From Dyadobacter flavalbus (GTDB taxonomy: Bacteria > Bacteroidota > Bacteroidia > Cytophagales > Spirosomataceae): 64,000 nucleotides of DNA. The stretch covers positions 112,644-176,643 of the forward strand of contig NZ_VBSN01000006.1 in NCBI RefSeq assembly GCF_006149045.1, written 5' to 3'. The translations under genes were made by a program, and so were the position numbers. This document shows, in pieces, positions 36,127-44,607 of this stretch. How positions within the stretch are numbered: position 1 is the stretch's first letter; the number at the start of each line of letters is the position of its first letter. The notes below the pieces were generated by a model, which saw only the letters and a list, made by a program, of their open reading frames with translations, was not told the DNA's origin and ran no database searches.

Positions 36127-37083
36127 ATGATGGGTAAAAAACAACGAATCGGGACGATAGGCCTCGGATTGATGGGAAGCAGCATTGCAACCTGTATCCT
36201 GGCCTCCGGACATGAAGTTACTTCTCTGGTGAAAAATCTTGGAGAAAAGGATAATGCACTGAAACGCATTTTTGGATTTTTGAGAGAAATGTATGCAGAG
36301 GGTTTGCTGAAAGAAATACCGGAAGCAATTATTCAAAGAATTACAATTACAGATAATGTGTCGTTGCTTGCAGGCCATGAAGTTGTTCTTGAATCCATCA
36401 ATGAAAGTGTTCCGGATAAAAAGCAGGTTTATCAGTCCCTTGAAAATGTCATCTCACCAACGGCCATCATCGGAAGCAATACTTCTGCAATTCCGGTTTC
36501 GATTTTACAGAGTGATATGAAATATCCGCAGCGCTTGCTGGGCATTCATTGGGCTGAACCTGCCCATATAACCAGATTTATGGAGGTGATATGCGGCAAG
36601 GATTCAGATGTAAATTATGCACACCTGTTTATTAAACTGGCCGAAACCTGGGGCAAGGAGCCGTCCTTGCTTAAAAAGGATATCAGAGGGTTTATAACAA
36701 ACCGGATCATGTATGCCATGCTCCGGGAAGCATTTTATCTGGTGGAAAATGAATATGCAACTGTTGAGGATGTAGACAGATCGCTACGAAACGATATGGG
36801 CTACTGGATGACATTTGCCGGTCCGTTCCGGTTTATGGATCTGACAGGCATTCCAGCTTATCTGACTGTCATGGAAGATCTTGTCCCGGATTTGAACAAT
36901 GCGGCCAAATCACCGGAATTGCTGAAAAAAATGGTTGCCGACGGTGCAAAAGGAGTGAGCAATGCAAATGGATTTTATCCTTATACCGAAGAAAGTGCTG
37001 CCAGATGGGAAAAAAAATTCATTGAGTTTAGCTACGATATTAGAAAGTTGGCAGAAGAATATTCTCAAAGGGAAACGGAATGA
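36127..37083 (+). CDS. 3-hydroxyacyl-CoA dehydrogenase-family oxidoreductase
   Basis: A 318-residue NAD-dependent dehydrogenase. The Rossmann motif is GLGLMG (residues 12-17). The catalytic set of the family is found at S120 (SNTSAI), H141 (GIHWAEPAH), E153 and N192, with spacings equal to those of authentic enzymes. The HWAEPAH stretch differs from the HFFNPVP form of fatty-acid enzymes, and the protein lacks a hydratase fusion. This, and its place beside an enolase-superfamily gene, suggest oxidation of a small hydroxy acid (as in L-gulonate or carnitine dehydrogenases) rather than beta-oxidation. It overlaps the next gene by ATGA. Confidence 0.85.
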   Translation: MMGKKQRIGTIGLGLMGSSIATCILASGHEVTSLVKNLGEKDNALKRIFGFLREMYAEGLLKEIPEAIIQRITITDNVSLLAGHEVVLESINESVPDKKQVYQSLENVISPTAIIGSNTSAIPVSILQSDMKYPQRLLGIHWAEPAHITRFMEVICGKDSDVNYAHLFIKLAETWGKEPSLLKKDIRGFITNRIMYAMLREAFYLVENEYATVEDVDRSLRNDMGYWMTFAGPFRFMDLTGIPAYLTVMEDLVPDLNNAAKSPELLKKMVADGAKGVSNANGFYPYTEESAARWEKKFIEFSYDIRKLAEEYSQRETE

Positions 37084-38213
37084 CAATCATAACCTCAATC
37101 AGAGCAACAGAAGTAATCGTACCTGCAAAACCCGGAAGTCTTAATTCAGAATCTGTATTTGATAACAATTCTGAATTTGCCAAGAAATTCCTGACGGGCG
37201 AAAGCTGGACAGATTTTGCCAATCAGCCCAAATGGATTATTGAGCTGGAACTTGAAAATGGATTGATTGGCATTGGCGAAACTTACAGAAATGCCTCTGC
37301 TGAGCATATCAGGGAAAGTATGAACACGTTTCTTGGCTCGGACATTCTGAAAATGAATTGGCGAAGACTTGCAATTGATGATCAGCGAATGTATGAAGCG
37401 TTTGAAAGCGCTGTTCTGGACCTTGTTGGAAAAATTTTAAAGGTGCCTGTTTATCAGCTTCTTGGAGGTCGTTACCGCGATTTTATCAATTGTACAGGCT
37501 GGACTGGCAGGCGAACACCGGAAGATGCTGCAGCAAAGGCTTTTGAAGCTATGAAAAAGGGTCATACCGTTTTTAAATTTAAATGCTCCGAGCAGGATCC
37601 GGTTAAGTTGTGGATTGAGGAAATAAAGAAAAAATGTGATCAGGGAATAAAAGTGCTGCTGGACCCCAATCAGCGCTGGAATGACAAGGAAACGACAATG
37701 AAGCTGATGAACGGTGTTGATCCCGACATGATGTTTGGTCTGGAAGATCCTGTACCGCATCACGATATAAAGGCGTTTAAATATCTGAAAGAGAATCTGG
37801 GAATTCCTTTATACAGACATATTTCGCTTCCATATACACAGGATATCAGGGATATAGTAGCATTTGTAAAAGCCGATGCTGCGGATGGCTATAACTTCAA
37901 CGGATCTGCTTTCAATTGCATATTGCTTGCTGAAATTGCTCATCTGGAAGGTAAATCCTGCTGGCGCGGATCTGAAGTAGATCTTGGGATTTCTGAAACT
38001 ATGGGCCTTCATATTGCAGCTGCAAGCATTAACTGCAGCATGCCATCAGATATTTTTGGTGAACTCGTGCGCGAGAATGATCTGATTGTTGATCCTGTAA
38101 ATTTTCAAAACGGAACCGCACAAGTCCCGCAAGGGCACGGATTAGGAATAGAGCTTGATAAAGAAGCCGTTGAAAGGTACCAAACAGGCCAGCATATTTC
38201 CGTCAGCCGATGA
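37080..38213 (+). CDS. Mandelate racemase/muconate lactonizing-type enolase-superfamily enzyme
   Basis: A 377-residue enzyme with the N-terminal capping domain and a C-terminal TIM barrel. The barrel has a KxK motif (K166, K168 in FKFKC), metal ligands D195 (LLDPNQRW) and E222 (GLEDP), and at the third-ligand position H247 in YRHISLPY, where Glu, Asp or Asn is usual. Family members dehydrate or epimerise carboxylates by abstracting the alpha proton, commonly aldonic or aldaric acids. Four-base overlaps on both sides (ATGA) show tight coupling with the dehydrogenase and the transporter. Confidence 0.88.
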   Translation: MTIITSIRATEVIVPAKPGSLNSESVFDNNSEFAKKFLTGESWTDFANQPKWIIELELENGLIGIGETYRNASAEHIRESMNTFLGSDILKMNWRRLAIDDQRMYEAFESAVLDLVGKILKVPVYQLLGGRYRDFINCTGWTGRRTPEDAAAKAFEAMKKGHTVFKFKCSEQDPVKLWIEEIKKKCDQGIKVLLDPNQRWNDKETTMKLMNGVDPDMMFGLEDPVPHHDIKAFKYLKENLGIPLYRHISLPYTQDIRDIVAFVKADAADGYNFNGSAFNCILLAEIAHLEGKSCWRGSEVDLGISETMGLHIAAASINCSMPSDIFGELVRENDLIVDPVNFQNGTAQVPQGHGLGIELDKEAVERYQTGQHISVSR

Positions 38214-39127
38214 AAAAAGCATTTCTGTCATGGATGATTCTTTTTGCCTGTAACCTGATCTGGTCATTTCAATTTACCTGTATCAAACTTACTCAGCAGC
38301 AAGTCGGGCCTTACTTTACAGTTTGGGCACCCATGTTAGTGGCTTCAATTCTGTTGGCACCTTTTGTAATACGAAACTTTCAAAAAGGTGATAAACAAGC
38401 AAAAGATATTCTTGTTTTCGTTCAGCTGGCAATTTTGGGCGCTTTTCCTTCTCAGGTTTTGATGACATGGGGAACCCAGTATTCTCTGGCCAGCAATGCT
38501 GCTATTCTTGCGCTTGCACTGCCTGTTGTCACAGCCGTATTTGCATTTCTGCTGTTAAATGAAAAAATGAATAAAATAAGGTGGCTGAGTTTCATTGTAG
38601 CAATTATCGGAGTGCTGCTTTGCTCTACAAATGACATCAAGAAAATGGACCTTAGCTCAGATTATGCTTTGGGGAACCTGCTTATTTTTCTGGCTATTGT
38701 AGGGAATGCTTATTACAATGTGGGCTGCAAACAGATTGCGGAAAAATACACTGAAGTGGAAATGGTTTTTTATACCTATCTCATAATGGTTATACTTCTT
38801 GCACCGCTTGTCGTATACTATGAACCGGAAATGTTTTTAAAGGTACCCCATTTTACTTCTCAAACATGGACCGGAATGATCGCGCTCACCTTGTTTCATA
38901 ATTTTCTGTCCATGATTATGTTTTTCAAGGTGCTTAAGTTCCTGGATGCAACACAAGTTGCCTTGTCTAACTATCTGATCACCTTCATGGGTTTACCGAT
39001 TGCGGCATTTATCCTTGGTGAATCGCTAAACAGTCAGGCAATAATTGGCGGTATTCTGGTGCTTGCCTCAACACTTATTTTAACGATCGTTGATAACAAT
39101 GCGCAACAAAGGAAATTGATCAACTAA
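38210..39127 (+). CDS. EamA/DMT-family transporter
   Basis: A 305-residue membrane protein with ten predicted helices as two EamA repeats (about 1-140 and 155-300). The drug/metabolite transporter family moves small metabolites. Its ATGA overlap with the enolase-superfamily gene and its place inside a catabolic operon point to uptake (or efflux) of the pathway's substrate. No specificity determinants can be read from the sequence. Confidence 0.85.
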   Translation: MKKAFLSWMILFACNLIWSFQFTCIKLTQQQVGPYFTVWAPMLVASILLAPFVIRNFQKGDKQAKDILVFVQLAILGAFPSQVLMTWGTQYSLASNAAILALALPVVTAVFAFLLLNEKMNKIRWLSFIVAIIGVLLCSTNDIKKMDLSSDYALGNLLIFLAIVGNAYYNVGCKQIAEKYTEVEMVFYTYLIMVILLAPLVVYYEPEMFLKVPHFTSQTWTGMIALTLFHNFLSMIMFFKVLKFLDATQVALSNYLITFMGLPIAAFILGESLNSQAIIGGILVLASTLILTIVDNNAQQRKLIN

Positions 39128-39138
39128 TAACACAAGTC

Positions 39139-40050
39139 ATGAATAAAAATTTTGAAAATGAGCTTTCCGGAGTTGTACCAATTGTTCCTACTCCTTTTAA
39201 TGAAAAAGAAGAAATTGATGAAGATGCACTTCGCGGGCTCATTGATTTTGCTGTAATAAGCGGTGTAAAAGCGGTATGCCTGCCAGCCTATGCAAGTGAA
39301 TTTTATAAATTGACCGATGATGAAAAATTGCAGGTTGTACGAATTGCAGTTGAGCAAGCAGCGGGCCAATTGAAAATTGTCGCACAATGCAATCACCCTT
39401 CTTTAAAAGTTGCAATCAGTTTGGCTCAGGCCAATGTTCATGCGGGAGCAAATGTGATTTCATTGGCAGTACCCAGGATTTTCAGCTTACCCGAAAACGC
39501 ACTGAAGGAATATTTGACAGGATTTCTTGATTCCGTTCCTGATACACCGGTTCTTATCCAGGATTTTAATCCCGGCGGATCTTCCATCAGTGTGGAATTT
39601 ATAAAAGATCTGATGAATGAGCATGCCAACTTTAAATACCTTAAACTGGAAGAACCTTTGTGTGCTCCGAAATTCGAAAATATCATCAAAGCGACAAACG
39701 GTAAAGTAGGTCTTTTTGAAGGTTGGGGCGGATTGTACATGCTGGAACTGATTCCGGTCGGGATTGCAGGTGTGATGCCCGGATTAGCAGTTGCTGATAT
39801 CCTGCAAAATGTATTCAACCTTCGCACCAGTGGAGAACATGAAAAAGCATTTGACCTTTTTGAAAAAGTGATGCCGCAGATATTTTTTGCATTGCAAAAC
39901 ATGGAACTCTTCCATTATGCAGAAAAAGAACTGTTGACAGCAAGAGGAATTTTGAAAAACAGTATTTCACGAAAAGCAGCTTACATCCCGGATCCATCGT
40001 CAGTCAATTATATAAAGGAGCTTAACCAAAGGATTATCAGTATATTATAA
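39139..40050 (+). CDS. Dihydrodipicolinate synthase-family lyase or aldolase
   Basis: A 303-residue TIM-barrel enzyme. The Schiff-base lysine is K169 (KYLKLEEP) and the N-terminal GVVPIVPTPFNEKEEID is typical. The catalytic Tyr of DapA (about 28 residues before the Lys) is missing: the segment reads VLIQDFNPGG. The GTTGE pocket motif is replaced by PAYASE. So it is not a lysine-pathway DapA; a retro-aldol cleavage or dehydration of a 2-keto-3-deoxy acid would fit the operon. It follows the transporter by 11 bases. Confidence 0.86.
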   Translation: MNKNFENELSGVVPIVPTPFNEKEEIDEDALRGLIDFAVISGVKAVCLPAYASEFYKLTDDEKLQVVRIAVEQAAGQLKIVAQCNHPSLKVAISLAQANVHAGANVISLAVPRIFSLPENALKEYLTGFLDSVPDTPVLIQDFNPGGSSISVEFIKDLMNEHANFKYLKLEEPLCAPKFENIIKATNGKVGLFEGWGGLYMLELIPVGIAGVMPGLAVADILQNVFNLRTSGEHEKAFDLFEKVMPQIFFALQNMELFHYAEKELLTARGILKNSISRKAAYIPDPSSVNYIKELNQRIISIL

Positions 40051-40117
40051 TTATAAACAAACTATAATACACTTTTAAATCCGACAACATTATTACAATT
40101 AAAGAGATACAATTATA

Positions 40118-40861
40118 ATGGGCAATTTCAGCAAGCAAGTAGCAATCATTACAGGAGCAGCATCCGGATTAGGATTGGTTATTGCGCATAAACTGTTAAA
40201 TGAAGGTGTACGTGCTGGCTTATTTGATATAAATGACAGCATACTGAACAATGAATTTGCAGGAAATGTACTGCAAAGAGAAATTATCGGGCTTGATGTT
40301 ACAAAGGAAAATGAAGTTCGGGATGCAGTTTATAGAGTTGTTGACCGGTTTGGGGGTATAGACATTCTTATTAATTGCGTAGGAATTACAGGAATTACAA
40401 ATATTAGAAGTCACGAAGTAAGTACCGAAAACCTGCAAAAAGTTTTTGATGTCAATTTCATGAGCTGCTTTTATACTTCGAAAATGGTTTTGCCGTATAT
40501 GCTCGCTAACAACTACGGGCGTATTTTACATATTTCATCCATTGCAGGAAAAGAAGGCAATGCCGGCATGCTTGCTTATTCTGCTTCAAAGGCTGCTGTT
40601 ATAGGCATGACGAAGGTTCAGGGAAAGGAATACGCAGAAAGCGGCATTACTGTAAATGCCCTGGCTCCGGCAGTAATACAAACTCCACTTGTTGATGCCA
40701 TGCCTGAGATACAGGTTAAATACATGACGGACAAAATACCGATGAAACGTTGCGGCACATTGGAAGAGGTAGCAAACATGGCTGCTTTCATTGTTTCCAG
40801 GGAAAGCAGCTTTACTACAGGCTTTACTTTTGACCTTTCCGGCGGAAGAGCAACTTACTAA
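40118..40861 (+). CDS. Short-chain dehydrogenase/reductase
   Basis: A 247-residue NAD(P)-dependent classical SDR. The cofactor motif TGAASGLG occupies residues 12-19, NCVG follows near 86, and the catalytic Y154-x3-K158 (YSASK) with a Ser about 14 residues earlier (HISSIAG) is complete. The D near residue 37 (GLFDIND) favours NAD over NADP. As the last gene of the operon it probably oxidises or reduces a hydroxy-acid intermediate. A hairpin shared with the convergent hexosaminidase gene follows. Confidence 0.88.
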   Translation: MGNFSKQVAIITGAASGLGLVIAHKLLNEGVRAGLFDINDSILNNEFAGNVLQREIIGLDVTKENEVRDAVYRVVDRFGGIDILINCVGITGITNIRSHEVSTENLQKVFDVNFMSCFYTSKMVLPYMLANNYGRILHISSIAGKEGNAGMLAYSASKAAVIGMTKVQGKEYAESGITVNALAPAVIQTPLVDAMPEIQVKYMTDKIPMKRCGTLEEVANMAAFIVSRESSFTTGFTFDLSGGRATY

Positions 40862-40914
40862 TGCTTTAAAAATCAGCTTTACAGCTGGATTTTCAATAAA
40901 TCAATTTTAAAAAC

Positions 40915-40957
40915 AAGCGATGCCTGTTGTATATATAAATATAGCCAGGCATTGCTT
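40915..40957. terminator. Bidirectional terminator between the catabolic operon and the PUL
   Basis: A 12-bp stem (AAGCGATGCCTG with CAGGCATTGCTT, one G-T pair) and a 19-base AT-rich loop. On the minus strand the stem is followed by TTGTTTTTAAAA; on the plus strand by TATGTTTT. It lies between convergent stops. Confidence 0.7.
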
Positions 40958-40973
40958 TATGTTTTACAACTGG

Positions 40974-43097
40974 TTATTTAACAGATAGCCAGCTATTGAT
41001 TTGCTTATTCATAGCCAGTTCATAAACGTGCATCCAGTCACTGTTACTGGTGCCATTAGCCAGCATATTGCCACTGTTTTGATCTCTGATGTAATCGTCC
41101 GGATTTTTAATAAAACGGGTTTTGGAAAATACATCTTCAAAAGATTCCCTTACCATTTTAAAACCAGCTACATATTCCCTGATTTCGTTTTGTACAATCT
41201 TCTTTTGAGCCTTGTCTGTGGCAATGTCATACTTGTTTAAAAGTAGAATTAATCTGGCAGGATACATCTGAAGTTCATTGATCTGTTTCAAAAGAGAAAG
41301 AGAGTAGTTGTTTCTTATTGCCAGCTTTTCAGCAGTTTCAATTTTTGATTTTATTGAATTATACCGGGAAAGTTCGCGTTGTGCCATTGTGATTTTCCAA
41401 TTATGTGATTTACCCCATTTCCCTGATTGAAGAGAATCAGGAAGTTCCATCAAGTCAATTTCTTTAGGGTAGACAATTCGTCCCCCACGTCCACGATCCA
41501 GTTCAACGGGCTTGTCTAGCTTGATTAAAGCAGTATCCCAAAAAGAAAGAGCCTGTTCCAGATCATCTTGAAATTCAAATAAATCATCACTTAATGCAGG
41601 AGAGTAAAAGCGATGACGAAACAGAGCATGTGCGTCATTCACCTGAATATCTTCATAATTCCAGCTCAGCATTCCAAAATCATAAAGTCCTCTCCAGAAC
41701 GTTTCAAAATGCGGAGAGGAATCCTCCCAGGTTGTACACAATATTCCATTCAGCTTTTTATCAATAGCAATTTTACAAAATTCCTTGATAGGCAAAAAGT
41801 TGGAATTATTACGTGGAAGCATTGGAGACATATCTTGAGCAGCCGTAGCAGCCATAACATTGAAATTACGGGATTTTAGCCAATCTATTGCTTTCAGGTT
41901 TCCCAATATGCCCGGCTCCCAGTAACTCCATCGCATGTACAAACACTCTTTTGGAAAGAGACTAACATTTTCCTGAAGTCTGTGTTCATTTTCCTTCCAT
42001 ACTTTTTCCACTTTTTCCTCAGGTATCGGATCCCGCATGGTGTTGTATAAACCTGATAATGAAAAAAGCATGTCATCCCAAAAAATAGGAATTCGGTTAT
42101 GCTCAATGGCAAATTTACTTACCTTGTTCAACCAGTGCATTTGCAACTCGAAAGGTTTTAACCCAGACTTTTTGGAACGTTCGGACATTCCAAGATTGTA
42201 AACTTCATCACCGCCCACATGCAGGTATTTTCCATAAGGCGTTGCGGCCATAGCTTCTTCATAGAGCGAAAACTGCAACTTGTAAGTTTCCGGGTTTAAA
42301 GGATCAAAAACATAGTCTGACTTTGGATTGTCGCGCAGTTTCTTGTACATGCCGTGTTTCAATATGTAGGAAGCATGTCCTAATCCCTGAACCAGCGGAC
42401 TAATTTCAATATGACGATCCTTGGCATATCTGCTGAGCGCAGCAAATTCTTCAATCGAAATGGCATGACTAGCTCCAACCAGCGGGTTCTTGCGGTATCG
42501 TAACTTGTCTTCGAACTCGACTATAATTGCATTAACCTTGATGTGAGAAAGTCTGTCAATCAGATCATAATAATAGTGTTCGGCATCCAGATGGTATTTC
42601 AGATCAAGGTGTACTGCTCGCCAGTCAAGATCCGGAAAGTCGGTAATTTTACAGGCAGGAATTAATACGTGCTGATCCCGAGCATCTTCTAACAGCTGAA
42701 CAAGTGTCTGGCAACCATAAAAAATTCCTGCTTTTCCTTTCGACCTGATTGTAACCTGGCTTCCATTTATTTCAAGCATATAACCTTCGAGAGAAGTAGG
42801 TAGAGCGGGATCGGAAGATAACTCTAAGGTCAATGTTCCTTCTTCAACGGTGGCGTGCACCGGCAGCACAGCCAGCATTTCACCAAGTACAGGTTTTTCA
42901 GTAAATCCTTTCAGATTTAAAAACCTGAGATTATTAAAAGAATGCGGTTTTCCTTCACTAAACTCGATATTCTGTGGTTTTGGCAGTAATTTAAAATAAT
43001 TTTTAAAGTCATCCTGTTGCAAGGCACGGGAATAAGTGCTTTGCAATAAGAATGTAAATAGAAAAAAATAAAAAACAGCCTTTTTCCGGTTCATCAT
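40974..43097 (-). CDS. GH20-like beta-N-acetylhexosaminidase
   Basis: A 707-residue exported enzyme (N-terminal signal ending near SRALQQ). An N-terminal GH20b-like domain (about 35-150) precedes the catalytic barrel, which begins at WRAVHLDLKYHLDAEHYYYDLIDRL. The catalytic Asp-Glu pair is D297-E298 in LHVGGDEVY. GH20 enzymes remove terminal GlcNAc or GalNAc by substrate-assisted catalysis. The C-terminal 200 residues are helical and not part of the minimal enzyme. It is the last gene of the minus-strand PUL, 11 bases after susD. Confidence 0.87.
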   Translation of the reverse strand: MMNRKKAVFYFFLFTFLLQSTYSRALQQDDFKNYFKLLPKPQNIEFSEGKPHSFNNLRFLNLKGFTEKPVLGEMLAVLPVHATVEEGTLTLELSSDPALPTSLEGYMLEINGSQVTIRSKGKAGIFYGCQTLVQLLEDARDQHVLIPACKITDFPDLDWRAVHLDLKYHLDAEHYYYDLIDRLSHIKVNAIIVEFEDKLRYRKNPLVGASHAISIEEFAALSRYAKDRHIEISPLVQGLGHASYILKHGMYKKLRDNPKSDYVFDPLNPETYKLQFSLYEEAMAATPYGKYLHVGGDEVYNLGMSERSKKSGLKPFELQMHWLNKVSKFAIEHNRIPIFWDDMLFSLSGLYNTMRDPIPEEKVEKVWKENEHRLQENVSLFPKECLYMRWSYWEPGILGNLKAIDWLKSRNFNVMAATAAQDMSPMLPRNNSNFLPIKEFCKIAIDKKLNGILCTTWEDSSPHFETFWRGLYDFGMLSWNYEDIQVNDAHALFRHRFYSPALSDDLFEFQDDLEQALSFWDTALIKLDKPVELDRGRGGRIVYPKEIDLMELPDSLQSGKWGKSHNWKITMAQRELSRYNSIKSKIETAEKLAIRNNYSLSLLKQINELQMYPARLILLLNKYDIATDKAQKKIVQNEIREYVAGFKMVRESFEDVFSKTRFIKNPDDYIRDQNSGNMLANGTSNSDWMHVYELAMNKQINSWLSVK

Positions 43098-43108
43098 CTG
43101 GCTAATGA

Positions 43109-44587
43109 TTAATATCCAGGATTTTGTTTGATTTTCGATGGATTAACATCTATTTGAGCTTGCGGAATTGGAAACAGCCTATTATTGGCTCCGATCTGAA
43201 TGATTGCTCCGTTTAGGGTTACTTCATTCTTTTTGAAATAATCATTCAATACAGATTCCAGATGGTCCGTTCTAAGCAAATCAAAAAAGCGTAGTCCTTC
43301 AAAACACAATTCCAACCGTCTTTCCCGTAAAATTTTTTCTCTTAAATCTGCCTGGCCGGATACGTAAGTGGAAGTTGCTGTCTGATCCGTTGATTGAAAA
43401 TTATGCGAGTTATTCCCGAATGCCCGTTCTCTGACCTGATTAATATATGGCAATGCAAGTGCTGGAGTGCCGGCTTCATTCAGACATTCTGCGTACATTA
43501 ATAAGATATCAGCATATCTTAAAATTGGATAATCCGTGCCATCTTCAGCCCTTAGAAGCACACTTTTATTGATGAATTTGTTAACATATGCCATCTTGTT
43601 GGCATCGGTTGTAAATGCAATAGAAATATCTCTTCTCAAGTCGCCTTTTTCATATGCATTATAAATGTCCATCGTAGGCTGATTGGCATTTGAACCAAAT
43701 AATGGAACATCCGCACCTGCTATTGGTCCGAAAGTAGATGTTGGAGGAGAGCCTTGTCCGCTAACCACTGCGTTGGGCGTATACTGTACGGCGAAAAGTA
43801 TTTCCTTATTATTTCCGTTGTCATACCTGAACACGTCTGCATAGTTTGGGAGCAGCTCATATTTTGCTTCACTTTTTTCAGAAATAACATTGTTTAAAAG
43901 AGGAGCTGCCTGTGAGAATTTCTTTTGGTAAATCAGAACTCTGGCCAGCATTCCTTTTGCGGCTCCGCTTGTTGCCCTGCCCAGTTCAGCAGCCGGATAA
44001 CTGGCAGGCAGGAGAGGGATAGCATCGGCAAAGTCTTTTTCTATTTGTGCATAGATGTTTGCAGCTGGCTCACGTCCATATATATACGCTTCATCTGGCG
44101 TTTTCAATTCTTTTAAAATCAATGGCACATCGCCATATACCTTTACAAGATTAAAGTAGTAATATGCCCTGAGAAATTTTGTTTCACCTATAATTCGGTT
44201 CTTCAAATTATTATCCATCGAAATGGATTTAATTCTTTCGAGCAGAATATTGGCACGGCTTATACCTTTATAAGCATCATTCCAACGACTACTGATTGGT
44301 GCTGTCGACGTGGGGTTCAATGTAAAATTGTCAAAATCGGCATGATCCGGATAGCCTGGTACAGCTCTGGCATCATCCGTAGCTATATCGCCATAAAAGA
44401 ATTCAGCAGAAGCAGCCGCATTGGTCCTCAGCATATAATAAATGCCGTTGAGTGCATTAATCATATCATCGCTTGTTTTGTAAAAAGTCTCTGTTGTGGG
44501 AGTGCTTACGGGAACAAGATCTATAATATCCTCTTTGCAGCCTGCCACAAACAAAAGTAGTACTGTATATAATTTATATGATTTCAT
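43109..44587 (-). CDS. SusD/RagB-family surface glycan-binding lipoprotein
   Basis: A 492-residue outer-membrane lipoprotein. The lipobox FVAGC is followed by KEDIID, which fits the K-(D/E)2 surface-export signal of Bacteroidota lipoproteins. The SusD pattern is clear: ETFYKTSDDMINALNGIYY, FLRAYYYFNLVKVYGDVPL, and a C-terminal LRERRLELCFEGLRFFDLLR. It caps the SusC channel and captures the glycan. It lies 20 bases after susC. Confidence 0.95.
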   Translation of the reverse strand: MKSYKLYTVLLLFVAGCKEDIIDLVPVSTPTTETFYKTSDDMINALNGIYYMLRTNAAASAEFFYGDIATDDARAVPGYPDHADFDNFTLNPTSTAPISSRWNDAYKGISRANILLERIKSISMDNNLKNRIIGETKFLRAYYYFNLVKVYGDVPLILKELKTPDEAYIYGREPAANIYAQIEKDFADAIPLLPASYPAAELGRATSGAAKGMLARVLIYQKKFSQAAPLLNNVISEKSEAKYELLPNYADVFRYDNGNNKEILFAVQYTPNAVVSGQGSPPTSTFGPIAGADVPLFGSNANQPTMDIYNAYEKGDLRRDISIAFTTDANKMAYVNKFINKSVLLRAEDGTDYPILRYADILLMYAECLNEAGTPALALPYINQVRERAFGNNSHNFQSTDQTATSTYVSGQADLREKILRERRLELCFEGLRFFDLLRTDHLESVLNDYFKKNEVTLNGAIIQIGANNRLFPIPQAQIDVNPSKIKQNPGY

Positions 44588-44607
44588 CGCTTAATGATTA
44601 AATGTGA

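Noticed and set aside
40868..40893. Hairpin directly after the SDR gene
   Set aside because: Interrupted by a bulge and short; the larger hairpin 25 bases further is the better terminator.
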